Under the pieces are notes generated by a model that was given only the letters and a program-made list of their open reading frames with translations, made no database searches and was not told the origin of the DNA. Below, one piece after another: positions 1 through 8,744 of a stretch of 64,000 bases of DNA. Within the stretch, counting starts at the first letter, position 1, and every line of letters begins with the position of its first letter. The stretch comes from Thiohalocapsa sp. (GTDB lineage Bacteria; Pseudomonadota; Gammaproteobacteria; Chromatiales; Chromatiaceae): NCBI GenBank assembly GCA_021736785.1, contig JAIPFF010000014.1, positions 43,055 through 107,054 of the forward strand. Direction: 5' to 3'. Position numbers and translations under genes: made by a program.

Positions 1-332
1 GTCGCGTCGCTCGGCTGCGGGCCGCGATGCCGCGCTCACCCAATCAAGCCGCTTTGTAGGCGACATGGCGCACAAAACCGAGAAAAAAAGTCGGCTATTT
101 CTGCGGAAAGCGCTTCGTTGCGTCGAAGCGCCAACGTCGAGAGCATCGGGGTGGGCGTGGAATCCGTCCGGGGAGCGCGCCCGATGCCGGCACCCTGCGC
201 GCGGATTGTGGAGGGGCGGCGCGGCCGGTTAACTTTGATCTCTCGCTACCGGTGCGTTGGAAGCGGCGCGTATGCCGCCTCCGCCGGGTGCAAAGGGATA
301 GACTCCACGTCATTGCGAACGAGGTCATTGCT
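1..332. other. no gene recognised at left edge
   Basis: Short open frames occur on both strands here, but none has a recognisable family, a good ribosome site or a continuation. The reading frame of the following protease can be extended back to a GTG at 252, but the extra 27 residues are arginine-rich and unlike a membrane-protein start. The segment is most likely intergenic, possibly with the tail of a gene cut by the window edge. Confidence 0.4.
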
Positions 333-1169
333 ATGCAGACACCGCCGGGCATCGAACAAGCGTGCGATGTGCCGTTTGGCGCGCTTTACCCGTTCTTGGT
401 GATCACCTTTGCGGTGACGGGGGCGGTGTTCGGCGCCTTTTTCTTCCTGGCCGATTGGGTCGCGGCTACATTCGGCGAGCCGAGCGGGCATCATCCGCTG
501 TTCATCCTGGCCGTCTATGCGCCTGCGATCGCGGCGTTTATTGTGGTGGCCTACTACAGCGGCAGCCGCGGTCTGCGCGGTTTTCTGTCCAGGATCCTGT
601 TATGGCGCTGCCCGGCCTGGTGGTATGCCTTTTTATTACTCGGTATTCCGCTCATCTTCGTCGGCGGATCGATGCTGAAAGGCAACTGGGGTGTCGACCC
701 CTTGCCCGGCTTAAACGCCACGCTTGCCGCGATGGCGTTCATGCTCGTGCTCGGGCCGGTGGAGGAATTCGGATGGCGAGGCGTCGCGCTGCCGCTGTTG
801 CAAAGGCGCATGGCGCCGATTTGGGCCGGTCTGGTGCTGGGCCTGATCTGGGGCCTCTGGCATCTGCCCGCCTTCCTGCTTGCCGGTACGCCCCAGAGTG
901 GCTGGGGTTTCACGCCGTTCCTGATCGGCTCGGTCGCCGTGAGCTTGATCCTGACGCCGATGTTCAACGCGGCCGCCGGCAGCATCCTGGTGGCGGCGCT
1001 GTTTCACTATCAGCTCATCAACCCGCTATGGCCGGACGCCCAGCCCTACGACATTCTCCTATTCTCACTGGCCGCGGTGGTCATCGTCTGGCTTAATCGC
1101 CACGCAATGTTCGGTCGTTCCGGCGCGGCGACCGAAGTCGTTCGGAAGGCAGGTCGTTGTTCCGGGTGA
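333..1169 (+). CDS. CPBP family intramembrane metalloprotease
   Basis: This 278-residue polytopic membrane protein belongs to the CPBP (CAAX protease and bacteriocin-processing, Abi) family. The three family motifs are visible: the EExxxR motif at about residues 144-149 (EEFGWR), the second motif with H177 in LIWGLWHLP, and the third with H225 and N230 in FHYQLIN. Hydrophobic segments fill most of the protein. These enzymes act inside the membrane as glutamate/histidine metalloproteases; substrates are usually unknown, and members are linked to bacteriocin self-immunity or peptide maturation. I chose ATG 333 because the upstream GTG 252 adds an implausible basic tail. The gene stands alone and faces the convergent diguanylate cyclase gene. 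The family call is firm; the substrate is unknown. Confidence 0.85.
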   Translation: MQTPPGIEQACDVPFGALYPFLVITFAVTGAVFGAFFFLADWVAATFGEPSGHHPLFILAVYAPAIAAFIVVAYYSGSRGLRGFLSRILLWRCPAWWYAFLLLGIPLIFVGGSMLKGNWGVDPLPGLNATLAAMAFMLVLGPVEEFGWRGVALPLLQRRMAPIWAGLVLGLIWGLWHLPAFLLAGTPQSGWGFTPFLIGSVAVSLILTPMFNAAAGSILVAALFHYQLINPLWPDAQPYDILLFSLAAVVIVWLNRHAMFGRSGAATEVVRKAGRCSG

Positions 1170-1268
1170 TGCCTCGGTCCGTGCCGCAGCCCGGCGATTG
1201 CGCCGAGCGCTGCCATCGCGGTGGCTGTGAAACTTCTCCGGTCGCCGCGCGGTTTGCCCGACGCGCCC

Positions 1269-3209
1269 TCAGTCGCTCACTTCTACGCGGTTTCGCCCGC
1301 CCGCCTTTGCCGCGTACAGGGCGCGGTCGGCGCGTGCGATCACGCTCTCGACGGTGTCGCCCGAGCGGGCGAGGGTCACGCCGAAGCTGATGGTCTTTTG
1401 ACCGACGACCGGAAACATGTGCTTTTCCACGCGCCGGCACAGTGCCTTGGCCAAGGTGGTCAGGCCGTGAAGGCTCGCGCCCGGGCAGAGAATGATGAAC
1501 TCCTCGCCGCCCCAGCGGCCCAGTGTGTCGCTTTCGCGCAGCGACGCCGCGAGCACCCCGGCGATCTCCGCCAGCACTTGATCGCCGACGAGATGTCCGT
1601 GCCGGTCATTGACGTCTTTGAAGTGATCGATGTCGCCGAGGATGATCCCGAAGGGCCTTGCGCTGCGCTCGAAGTTCAGCCGCTCGGCCTGCAGCAGATC
1701 CTGGATCTTGCGGCGGTTATGCGCGCCGGTCAGCGCATCCGTGCTGGCAATGCGCTGCAGTGTGCGTGCCTCCTCCTGGGTCATACGTTCTCGTACCCTG
1801 GATTCCGCCAACTGGCTGGAGCGCTGTTCGAGCTCGTCCGCCATCGCGTTGAAGTTGACGCTGAGTGCGTCGATCTCTTGGATACCGACCGCTTGCAAGG
1901 GCTTCTCGCGCAGCCCCCGCCCCAAATGACCGGTGGCCTCCGAAAGCGCATGAATCGGCGTGGCGATACGCGACGCCAGGCGGCGCGCCACGGACAGCAG
2001 CACGACAAAGAAAACCAGGTAGAAGAGCAGCATGCCGCCGATGGCGAGATACCCGATCCGATTGCTCAACGCCCGCATGGCCTCTATCGGCTCGAAGATC
2101 GCCGCTTTGTCGACCAGTACCATCAGGCGCCAGCCGGTCTGTGGCACCACTTGCTGTATCAGCGAATACTCGTGTCCATCGACGGAAAGCTCGGCGACGT
2201 TGTCGTCCGACTGAAAGAAGTCGGCCAGCCGGTCCCGGAACACGGGGTGGCGGCCGGTCAGCAGGTTGTATTCATCCGGCTTCTCCCGGGTGGCGACGAT
2301 AGGCTCGGCGTAGTCGTGGTCTCGAATCTCCTGCAACCCCATCAGCGCTTCGATACGCGGAGGCATTGCCAGGATCGTTCCTTTGCGATCCACCATGAAG
2401 GCCGCGGCATCCCAAGCGAGATGCAGGTCCAGAATATGGTCCACGATGCCGTCGATCGTGATATCGAGACCGCTGACGGCCTCGAGTTGATCCCCTCGGT
2501 AAATCGGCACGACGTGCGACATCACCCAGCCCTGGCCCGCGGGATCGAGATACGCGCTGGTCCACACGCCGCGTCGCTCCGGATTGTGCTGCGCGTCCGC
2601 TTCGTAATAGAAGTTGAGCTCTTCGACGTTCCAGGACGGGCCAAAGCGTTGGTCGGCATCGCGCAGGAACGGGTAGATGCGATTCATTCCGTCCCATGTA
2701 TTGATATAAGCCTGTGTGACGAGCGGGTTGGTCTCGACGATCGAGCGCATCAGAGGGTCGATGCCCTCGCTGCAGCGCGCCTTGCGCGCTTCGATCTCTC
2801 CGATCCGGGTCGTCGCGGAGTAGTAGAGGCTCGAGCCGCCGTTGTCCGCTTGCTTGTAGTAGGCCCCGTTGGCATGTCGGGCAAATTCCGGCTCGCCGTT
2901 CGGCAGCACGCAGTGCCGGTCACTCGCGAAGAAACGCTCGTGATCGGCCTGCATGATGGACGCCAGTCGAGCGACTCCGCGCAGCTGCGTGTCGATGCGA
3001 GTCGCCCTGACGGCCGTCAGATCCAGCAGATTGCCCTGCACCTCCTCCAGCAGCAATGCCTGGTTCTTGCCCGAGGTGTAGAGGTTGATGCCGAAATAGA
3101 GGCCGAGCAGCAGGATCTCGATCACCAGCATCGGCACCAAGGCGCTCTTCAGGTACTGGCGATAGATGATTGTCTGCAGACTCGACGGGGTTTTCATGAC
3201 AACGGGCAT
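1269..3209 (-). CDS. membrane diguanylate cyclase with dCache sensor and HAMP
   Basis: This 646-residue protein should make cyclic di-GMP from two GTP at the inner membrane. An N-terminal membrane segment (about residues 20-42) is followed by a long periplasmic Cache-type sensor region, a second membrane segment (about 370-395), a HAMP linker and a C-terminal GGDEF domain. The active site reads GGEEF at about 567-571, a functional variant. An inhibitory I-site RxxD (RESD) lies five residues upstream, so product inhibition is expected. The signal sensed is not predictable from sequence. Two in-frame ATG codons (3209 and 3197) are possible starts and neither has a convincing ribosome site. A long open frame on the opposite strand is only a high-GC shadow. 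Confidence 0.88.
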   Translation of the reverse strand: MPVVMKTPSSLQTIIYRQYLKSALVPMLVIEILLLGLYFGINLYTSGKNQALLLEEVQGNLLDLTAVRATRIDTQLRGVARLASIMQADHERFFASDRHCVLPNGEPEFARHANGAYYKQADNGGSSLYYSATTRIGEIEARKARCSEGIDPLMRSIVETNPLVTQAYINTWDGMNRIYPFLRDADQRFGPSWNVEELNFYYEADAQHNPERRGVWTSAYLDPAGQGWVMSHVVPIYRGDQLEAVSGLDITIDGIVDHILDLHLAWDAAAFMVDRKGTILAMPPRIEALMGLQEIRDHDYAEPIVATREKPDEYNLLTGRHPVFRDRLADFFQSDDNVAELSVDGHEYSLIQQVVPQTGWRLMVLVDKAAIFEPIEAMRALSNRIGYLAIGGMLLFYLVFFVVLLSVARRLASRIATPIHALSEATGHLGRGLREKPLQAVGIQEIDALSVNFNAMADELEQRSSQLAESRVRERMTQEEARTLQRIASTDALTGAHNRRKIQDLLQAERLNFERSARPFGIILGDIDHFKDVNDRHGHLVGDQVLAEIAGVLAASLRESDTLGRWGGEEFIILCPGASLHGLTTLAKALCRRVEKHMFPVVGQKTISFGVTLARSGDTVESVIARADRALYAAKAGGRNRVEVSD

Positions 3210-3369
3210 GTTCGACAGCTGCGCGCGGCAAGGCGACCATTATGCGCGCCGTCCCGCGGAAGCGCCGCAGCTGATGAGGTGGCTCGGGAGACCGGCGCGA
3301 AAAGTCGTGCCGGCCGTTGGTGCGGGCGAGTCGGCGTCCGAAGTGCTCGCCGCTTTCTGCCCCCGCGGG

Positions 3370-6147
3370 TCAAGCGGGAGGGTCGAGCCGCAGCCGAACC
3401 TTGACGATTTCGAGGTCGTCCGGATCTCGGTGGCTGGTGAAGCCCAGCACCTTGCAAAGCTTCAGCATGGTGCGGTTGTCGCGCAGGACATCGCCGATGA
3501 TTTCTTTCATGCCGCGTTGCGCGGCGTAGTCGATGATGCGCCGCATCAGCAGAATGCCGAGCCCCATGCCGGCCATGTCGTGGCGGACCAGAACGGCATA
3601 TTCGCCTTGCTCGTTATCGGGGTCGGCGGTGACGCTGACCACACCGTAAATCTCGGTTTGGCCGGGGATGCCGGGATCGGTGAGGATCAGCGCCATCTCG
3701 CGGTCGTAGTCGAGTTGGGTGAAGCGGGCGGCGGCAACGTGGTCGAGAACGCGCATGGGTGCGAAAAAGCGCAGCCTGACTTCCTCCGGGGTCAGCTTGG
3801 TGAACGCCTCCCGCAGCGAGGGTTCGTCCTCGGGGCGGATCGGGCGCAGCAGCAGCGTGCGGCCGTCACCGAGCCGAATGCTTTCTTCCAGTGTCTTCGG
3901 GTAGGGGCGGATCGCGAGCCGGGCGGTGCCTTCGGGTTCTCCGGACGGGACGCTTGCGGCGAGCTCTTCCGCCCCCTTTGGCCGATCACGCGCCTCTGCC
4001 GTCGGCCCTGCGGCCGGCGGCTCCGCGCGGATGCGTGCGTCCAGCGCGATGACTCCGAACTGATCCGCCAGCAGCGGGTTGATGTCCATTTCGCGGATTT
4101 CGGGGATGTCGCAGATCAGCTGGGAGACCCGCACCAGCGCCAGGGAGAGCGCGTCCAGATTCACGGCGGGATGCGCCGGCGAGCCCTGCAGCAGCCGGTG
4201 GATGCGGGTGCGCGACAGCAGCTCGCGGGCCAGATGCATGTTCAGCGGCGGCAGGCCGATGGCCTTGTCGTCGATGGTTTCGGCTTGCGTGCCGCCGTGT
4301 CCGGCCAGGATCACCGGGCCGAATTGCGGGTCGTCGGCAATGCCGATGATGAGCTCGTAGGCACCGGGGCGGCGCACCATCGGCTGCACGCTGAAGCCGG
4401 CCAGGCGGGCTTTTGGATACGCCGCGGCCACCCGGGCCCGGATCGCACGCGCCTGCTCCGCGGCCGCGGCGGGGCCGACCACGTCCAGGGCAATGCCGCC
4501 GGCGGCGGTTTTGTGCAGAAGGTCCGGCGACTGCAGCTTCACCACCACGGGGCCGCCGATCTCCGCCGCGCGCGCCGCGGCCTCCTCCGGCGTCTCGGCC
4601 GGGTAAGTGGGCACCGCGGAGATGCCGTAGGCGGACAGCACTTGCTTGGATGCGACCTCGGTGAGCCAGCCGCCGTCGCTGGCCACGGCCTCGCGCACGA
4701 TGTCTCGGGCGCGCTGCAGGTCCGGCGTGAAGTGCTCCGGCACCGACGGCGGCGTCTCGGTCAGCAGGCGCTGATTGCGGCGGTAGCGTGCCAGATACAT
4801 GAAGGCGCGCACGGCCTGCTCGGGGGTCGGGTAAGTCGGGATGCCGTGCTCGGCGAAGCGGCGGCGCGCGTTGCCCACACCCTCGGCGCCGATCCAACTG
4901 GTCAGCAGCAGCGGGCGCCTGGCGGCCGAGGCCGGCGCCGCGACGGCGGTTGCGGTGTCGTCCGGCGTGGACAGCGCCGTCGGGCAATGCAGCAGCAGGA
5001 TGCCGTCGGCGCCACGTTCCGCTTCCAGCACCTGCAGGGCCGCGGTGTAACGCCGGGCGTCGGCATCGCCGAGGACGTTGACCGGGTTGGCCCGCGACCA
5101 GCCTGCCGGCAGGACTTGATCGAGCGCGTCGAGCGTCTCCGAAGAGAGCTCCGCGAGCCGCCCGCCCTGTTCGGCGAGCTCGTCGGCGGCAAGCGCTGCC
5201 ACCCCGCCCCCGTTGCTCAGGATCGCAAGACGATCTCCCTTGGGCGCCTTGGCCAAGGCCAGGATCGCGGCTGCGTCGAAGAGCTCCTCGAGACCATCGA
5301 CGCGCAGCAGGCCGGCCCTGGCGAAGGCGGCGTCGTGGACGGCGTCGGTCCCGGCCATTGCCCCGGTATGAGATTCCACCGCACGCGCGCCGGTCGGATG
5401 GCGGCCCGACTTGACGACAATGACCGGCTTCATCCGCGCCGCCGCCCTGGCGGCGGACATGAAGCGCCGCGCGCTGCCGGGCAGATCACCGAGGGTCTCG
5501 ATGTAGAGCAGGATGCCGCGGGTCGCCGGGTCGCTGGCCAAATGATCCAGCATCTCGCCGAAGCCGACGCCGGCCAGGTCGCCGAGCGAGACCAGATGCG
5601 AGAAGCCGACACCGCGCGCACCGGCCCAGTCGATCACCGAGGTGACGATGGCGCCGGACTGGGCGACGAACGCTAGCGAGCCGCCGCGCGGCATCCGGTG
5701 CGAGAAACTCGCGTTGAGTCCGATGGACGGCACCAGAACGCCGAGACAATTCGGGCCGATCAGCCGGACTTTGCAGCGGGCTGCCGCATTGCCGATGGCC
5801 GCGCATGCATCGGCGCTATGGGGGTGTGGGGCACCGAAACCGTCGGTGATGACGACCGCCGCGCGCGCGCCCTTTCCCGCCAGCGCTTCGATGATGTCGG
5901 GCACCGAGTCATGCTTGGCGCAGACGACGCCGAGCTCCGCGGCCTCGGGCAGGTCCGCGACGCTGTGCACGGCCTTATGCCCTTCGACACGCCTGGCGTC
6001 GGGGTGCACCGCCATCAACCTGCCCTTGAAGCCGCTGCCGAACAGATTGCTCGCCAAGACCGCGGCGATCTGCCCTTGCGCGCCGGGGCCGATGACCAAT
6101 GCAATGGCCTTCGGTCTGAATAGCGCGTCGAAACCCTTGATGGTCAT
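3370..6147 (-). CDS. Pat-type bifunctional acyl-CoA synthetase/GNAT protein acetyltransferase
   Basis: This is a 925-residue multidomain protein like YfiQ/Pat (protein lysine acetyltransferase). From the N terminus it has a CoA-binding Rossmann domain, a succinyl-CoA-ligase-like region with the ESHTGAMAG histidine motif at about residue 255, an ATP-grasp domain (about 470-690) and a C-terminal GNAT acetyltransferase domain (about 760-915). Pat proteins acetylate and so control acetyl-CoA synthetase and other enzymes; some relatives are true NDP-forming acyl-CoA ligases. The start at 6147 is supported by a GGAG five bases upstream; the frame stays open to 6180. It is divergent from the acyl carrier protein gene, leaving about 280 bases that should hold both promoters. 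I am sure of the architecture, less sure whether ligase activity is kept. Confidence 0.88.
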   Translation of the reverse strand: MTIKGFDALFRPKAIALVIGPGAQGQIAAVLASNLFGSGFKGRLMAVHPDARRVEGHKAVHSVADLPEAAELGVVCAKHDSVPDIIEALAGKGARAAVVITDGFGAPHPHSADACAAIGNAAARCKVRLIGPNCLGVLVPSIGLNASFSHRMPRGGSLAFVAQSGAIVTSVIDWAGARGVGFSHLVSLGDLAGVGFGEMLDHLASDPATRGILLYIETLGDLPGSARRFMSAARAAARMKPVIVVKSGRHPTGARAVESHTGAMAGTDAVHDAAFARAGLLRVDGLEELFDAAAILALAKAPKGDRLAILSNGGGVAALAADELAEQGGRLAELSSETLDALDQVLPAGWSRANPVNVLGDADARRYTAALQVLEAERGADGILLLHCPTALSTPDDTATAVAAPASAARRPLLLTSWIGAEGVGNARRRFAEHGIPTYPTPEQAVRAFMYLARYRRNQRLLTETPPSVPEHFTPDLQRARDIVREAVASDGGWLTEVASKQVLSAYGISAVPTYPAETPEEAAARAAEIGGPVVVKLQSPDLLHKTAAGGIALDVVGPAAAAEQARAIRARVAAAYPKARLAGFSVQPMVRRPGAYELIIGIADDPQFGPVILAGHGGTQAETIDDKAIGLPPLNMHLARELLSRTRIHRLLQGSPAHPAVNLDALSLALVRVSQLICDIPEIREMDINPLLADQFGVIALDARIRAEPPAAGPTAEARDRPKGAEELAASVPSGEPEGTARLAIRPYPKTLEESIRLGDGRTLLLRPIRPEDEPSLREAFTKLTPEEVRLRFFAPMRVLDHVAAARFTQLDYDREMALILTDPGIPGQTEIYGVVSVTADPDNEQGEYAVLVRHDMAGMGLGILLMRRIIDYAAQRGMKEIIGDVLRDNRTMLKLCKVLGFTSHRDPDDLEIVKVRLRLDPPA

Positions 6148-6429
6148 TGCTGCTCCGTCGTGATGCCGCTCCCCGGGCACGCTGCCGGGGCCGCGGCGGC
6201 ATGCACCGGTTATCGGCGCGAGCTGCCGCGGCCGTTGCCCGGCCGCCGATACCCGAGCGGTACGCCCGCGTTGCGCCGTCGACTTGCGCTCCGCCGACCC
6301 GGTGCGTCGGGCATGCGGCAGCCGACCGCCGTTTCCGGGCTCATTTGCGGATCATGGCTAGACTATAGCCCGTGCGCCACGGCCGGCTCGGCCGGCCGCC
6401 ACCACCGCCGCGATCCTCGAGGGGGCAAC

Positions 6430-6687
6430 ATGAACCGGCAAGACTTGCGCGAGCTCGTGGTCGATACTCTGCTCGGGGTGGCCCCCGAGATCGATGCGAA
6501 CGCCCTGGATCCCGACGTGAACTTCAGGGATCAGGCCGAGCTCGACTCGGTCGATTATCTGAACTTCGTGCTGTCGCTGGAGCAGCGCTTGAGCCTCCGC
6601 ATCCCCGAGGTCGACTATCCGCGATTGTCCGGCCTGAACGGTTGTCTGCTCTATCTGCATGCGCGCGGAGTCGGCACCGCCGACTGA
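6430..6687 (+). CDS. acyl carrier protein-like protein
   Basis: This 85-residue acidic protein has the length and helical pattern of an acyl carrier protein. The phosphopantetheine-attachment motif reads LDSVDY with the modifiable serine at residue 40; the usual DSL is DSV here, as in secondary, non-fatty-acid-synthase carriers. A G-rich ribosome site (GAGGGGG) lies just before the ATG at 6430; an open frame extends back to 6160 but has no coding character. There is no adjacent synthase, so its partner enzyme is unknown. It may serve a specialised acylation, perhaps linked to the divergently encoded acyl-CoA synthetase/acetyltransferase; that link is inference from position only. Confidence 0.78.
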   Translation: MNRQDLRELVVDTLLGVAPEIDANALDPDVNFRDQAELDSVDYLNFVLSLEQRLSLRIPEVDYPRLSGLNGCLLYLHARGVGTAD

Positions 6688-7258
6688 CGGCGAGCCGAGT
6701 CCGAAATCCGGCTCGCTGCAGCGGACCGTCGACCGGGATCCGCCGAAGCCCTCGCGCGAGCACGCGCGGCTACCTCGCCGGCATCCCGACGTACCGTTTC
6801 GGCATCCCGTGCCGAAGCGCGCCGACGAATGGGCGCCCGCGCGGCTCGAGCGCCCGGTCGCCGGTATGCATGGTTGTCTGCGGACGAGCTGCCCGCGCCG
6901 CCGATGCGCTGTCCGAGCGCCGCCGTCCGAAGACTCGCCCGCCGCCTCGCGGCGCAGCAAGGTCAACAACAGCAGGAGAGACGGAGGGCGGGCGGCCATC
7001 CGTTTGTGCTTCGTTGCACAACGGCCGGCTGTCCAGCTGCCGCGGGTTTCTGTTTCAGCCGGCCGGCGCGCCGGCACCGAGACGTGACCTAGGTCAAGCG
7101 GAGTGCAGGGACATGCCCCGAGGCGCCGCTCGGGACATTCCGGAAACAGTGCTTGGGTGTAATCTTCCGGCCCGAGATTTCGTGACGGCTATGTTGCCGT
7201 CGGCCGACAGGGTCGCGGCAGTCGACAGTTGCCGAAGCGCGCCGCAGGAAGACAGGGC
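6688..7258. other. gene-free stretch upstream of the porin
   Basis: About 570 bases lie between the carrier-protein gene and the porin. Open frames here are arginine- and proline-rich in every frame, as expected from random high-GC sequence, and I recognise no family. The last 100 bases are less GC-rich and probably hold the promoter of the downstream genes. No RNA gene or repeat is evident. Confidence 0.45.
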
Positions 7259-8647
7259 ATGGAGAAGTATTCGGGCATTCGACGCGCGGCGGTCGTATTC
7301 GCCGCATTGGCGCTGTCGGCGGCGGCGCCGCAAATCGCGCGCGGCGACGCGGCACGGTTCGACCGGGGCGCCGACCTGCGCCTGCGCCAGATCTTCATCG
7401 GCAATGTCGGCCTGAATGACGACAGCGCCATTGCGGACCGCACCTTCCAGCGCTACCGCGGCCGCGTCTGGGGCAGCTACGCCCCGAGCCCCCATTTCAG
7501 CGCCGCGGCCCGGCTCATGTGGGAGGGCCGGCACTACGACCAGCCCGATGCGGACGACTATCCGATCCCCGGCTTCGAGACCTGGTACAGCGGCGGCGTC
7601 CTGCTCGATCAGCTCGCGGTGGAGTTTAAAGGCCCCGCGGCGCTGCCGGTGGCGCTGAAGCTCGGCCGCCAGGATCTGATCTTCGGCAACGGCTGGCTGG
7701 TGCTCGACGGCACGCCGCTGGACGGCTCGCGGACGATCTACTTCGACGCCGCCCGCGCCACCTACGATGCCACGGCCATCGGCACCCGCTTCGACCTGGT
7801 CTACATCGACCAGAGCGCCGATACCGGGCGCTTCCCGCAGCCGTTGAACGGCGAGGTCGAGGATCAGACCGAGCAGCACGAGACCGGTGTCATCGCCTAC
7901 GCCAGCAACACCTCGCTGCTGGAGGACGCCACGCTCGACGGCTATTTCATCTACAAGCACGACCGCCCGAATCCGACGCCGGGCAACATCCGCATCAACA
8001 ACGGCGCGCCGTTCCCGTCCCCGGGCGACAGCGGCGACATCTACGCCGCCGGCCTGCGCGCGGACGCGAAGCCGACGCCGAACTGGTCCGTGCGCGCCGA
8101 AGCTGTCTACCAATGGGGCACCCGCAACGACCGTGACCTGGACGCGCTGGGCTTCAACGGCCGGCTCACCTACGCCTTCAACGACCCGCTGCAGAACCGC
8201 CTGCACCTGGACTACGAATACCTGTCCGGCGACGACCCCGGCAGCAGCGCCGACCAGGCCTTCGACCCGCTCTGGGGACGCTGGCCCCAATGGAGCGAGC
8301 TGATGATCTACCAGTGGCCGCTGGAGACCCGCGTCGGCGAGGCCACGAACCTGCAGCGGCTCAATGTCGGCTGGCTGGCCCAAGTGCACCCGAAGGCCCT
8401 GCTGACCCTGGACTACCACGCCCTGTTCGCCAACGAGGAGAGCACGCGCACCCCGGCGCAGCTGGCCAACCTCAGCGGCGACGGCCATTTCCGCGGGCAC
8501 CTGCTGACCGCATGGCTCAAAGCCAAGCTCAACGAGCATGTCTCCGGCCACCTGGTGGCCGAGTACCTGGACCCGGGCGACTACTACGCCGACAACCGCC
8601 GCGACGACTCGTACTTCGTGCGGGCCGAGCTGACGCTGACTTGGTAA
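7259..8647 (+). CDS. alginate-export-family outer-membrane porin
   Basis: The protein has 462 residues. A signal peptide (about residues 1-30, ending near ARG) is followed by alternating aromatic and polar beta-strand sequence. The C terminus ends LTLTW, with the aromatic last residue typical of outer-membrane barrels. The pattern (LRLRQIFIGNVG near the start, LKLGRQDLIFGNGW in the middle) fits the alginate_exp family (AlgE-like). Many members outside Pseudomonas are not alginate channels but carry aromatic acids or other anions. The start at 7259 follows a GGAAGA ribosome site. Its position just before the indolepyruvate oxidoreductase and phenylacetate-CoA ligase genes suggests, but does not prove, a role in moving aromatic acids across the outer membrane. 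Confidence 0.75.
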   Translation: MEKYSGIRRAAVVFAALALSAAAPQIARGDAARFDRGADLRLRQIFIGNVGLNDDSAIADRTFQRYRGRVWGSYAPSPHFSAAARLMWEGRHYDQPDADDYPIPGFETWYSGGVLLDQLAVEFKGPAALPVALKLGRQDLIFGNGWLVLDGTPLDGSRTIYFDAARATYDATAIGTRFDLVYIDQSADTGRFPQPLNGEVEDQTEQHETGVIAYASNTSLLEDATLDGYFIYKHDRPNPTPGNIRINNGAPFPSPGDSGDIYAAGLRADAKPTPNWSVRAEAVYQWGTRNDRDLDALGFNGRLTYAFNDPLQNRLHLDYEYLSGDDPGSSADQAFDPLWGRWPQWSELMIYQWPLETRVGEATNLQRLNVGWLAQVHPKALLTLDYHALFANEESTRTPAQLANLSGDGHFRGHLLTAWLKAKLNEHVSGHLVAEYLDPGDYYADNRRDDSYFVRAELTLTW

Positions 8648-8744
8648 CGCGAATGATCGTGAAGACGCCGGCGGCGGTTGCTGCAGTGCACAAATGTGGG
8701 CGATCATCCGACGCCTTCAGACCCGAACAGACGAGCGCAAGACC

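Noticed and set aside
1221..3404. 727-residue open frame on the plus strand
   Set aside because: It lies wholly over the diguanylate cyclase gene on the other strand, which has clear motifs; the plus frame is a high-GC shadow with no recognisable domain.
3166..5676. 836-residue open frame on the plus strand
   Set aside because: Antisense to the Pat-type gene; composition is Gly/Arg/His-rich and no family fits.
6659..7087. 142-residue plus-strand frame upstream of the porin
   Set aside because: Arginine- and proline-rich throughout, no ribosome site, no recognisable domain.
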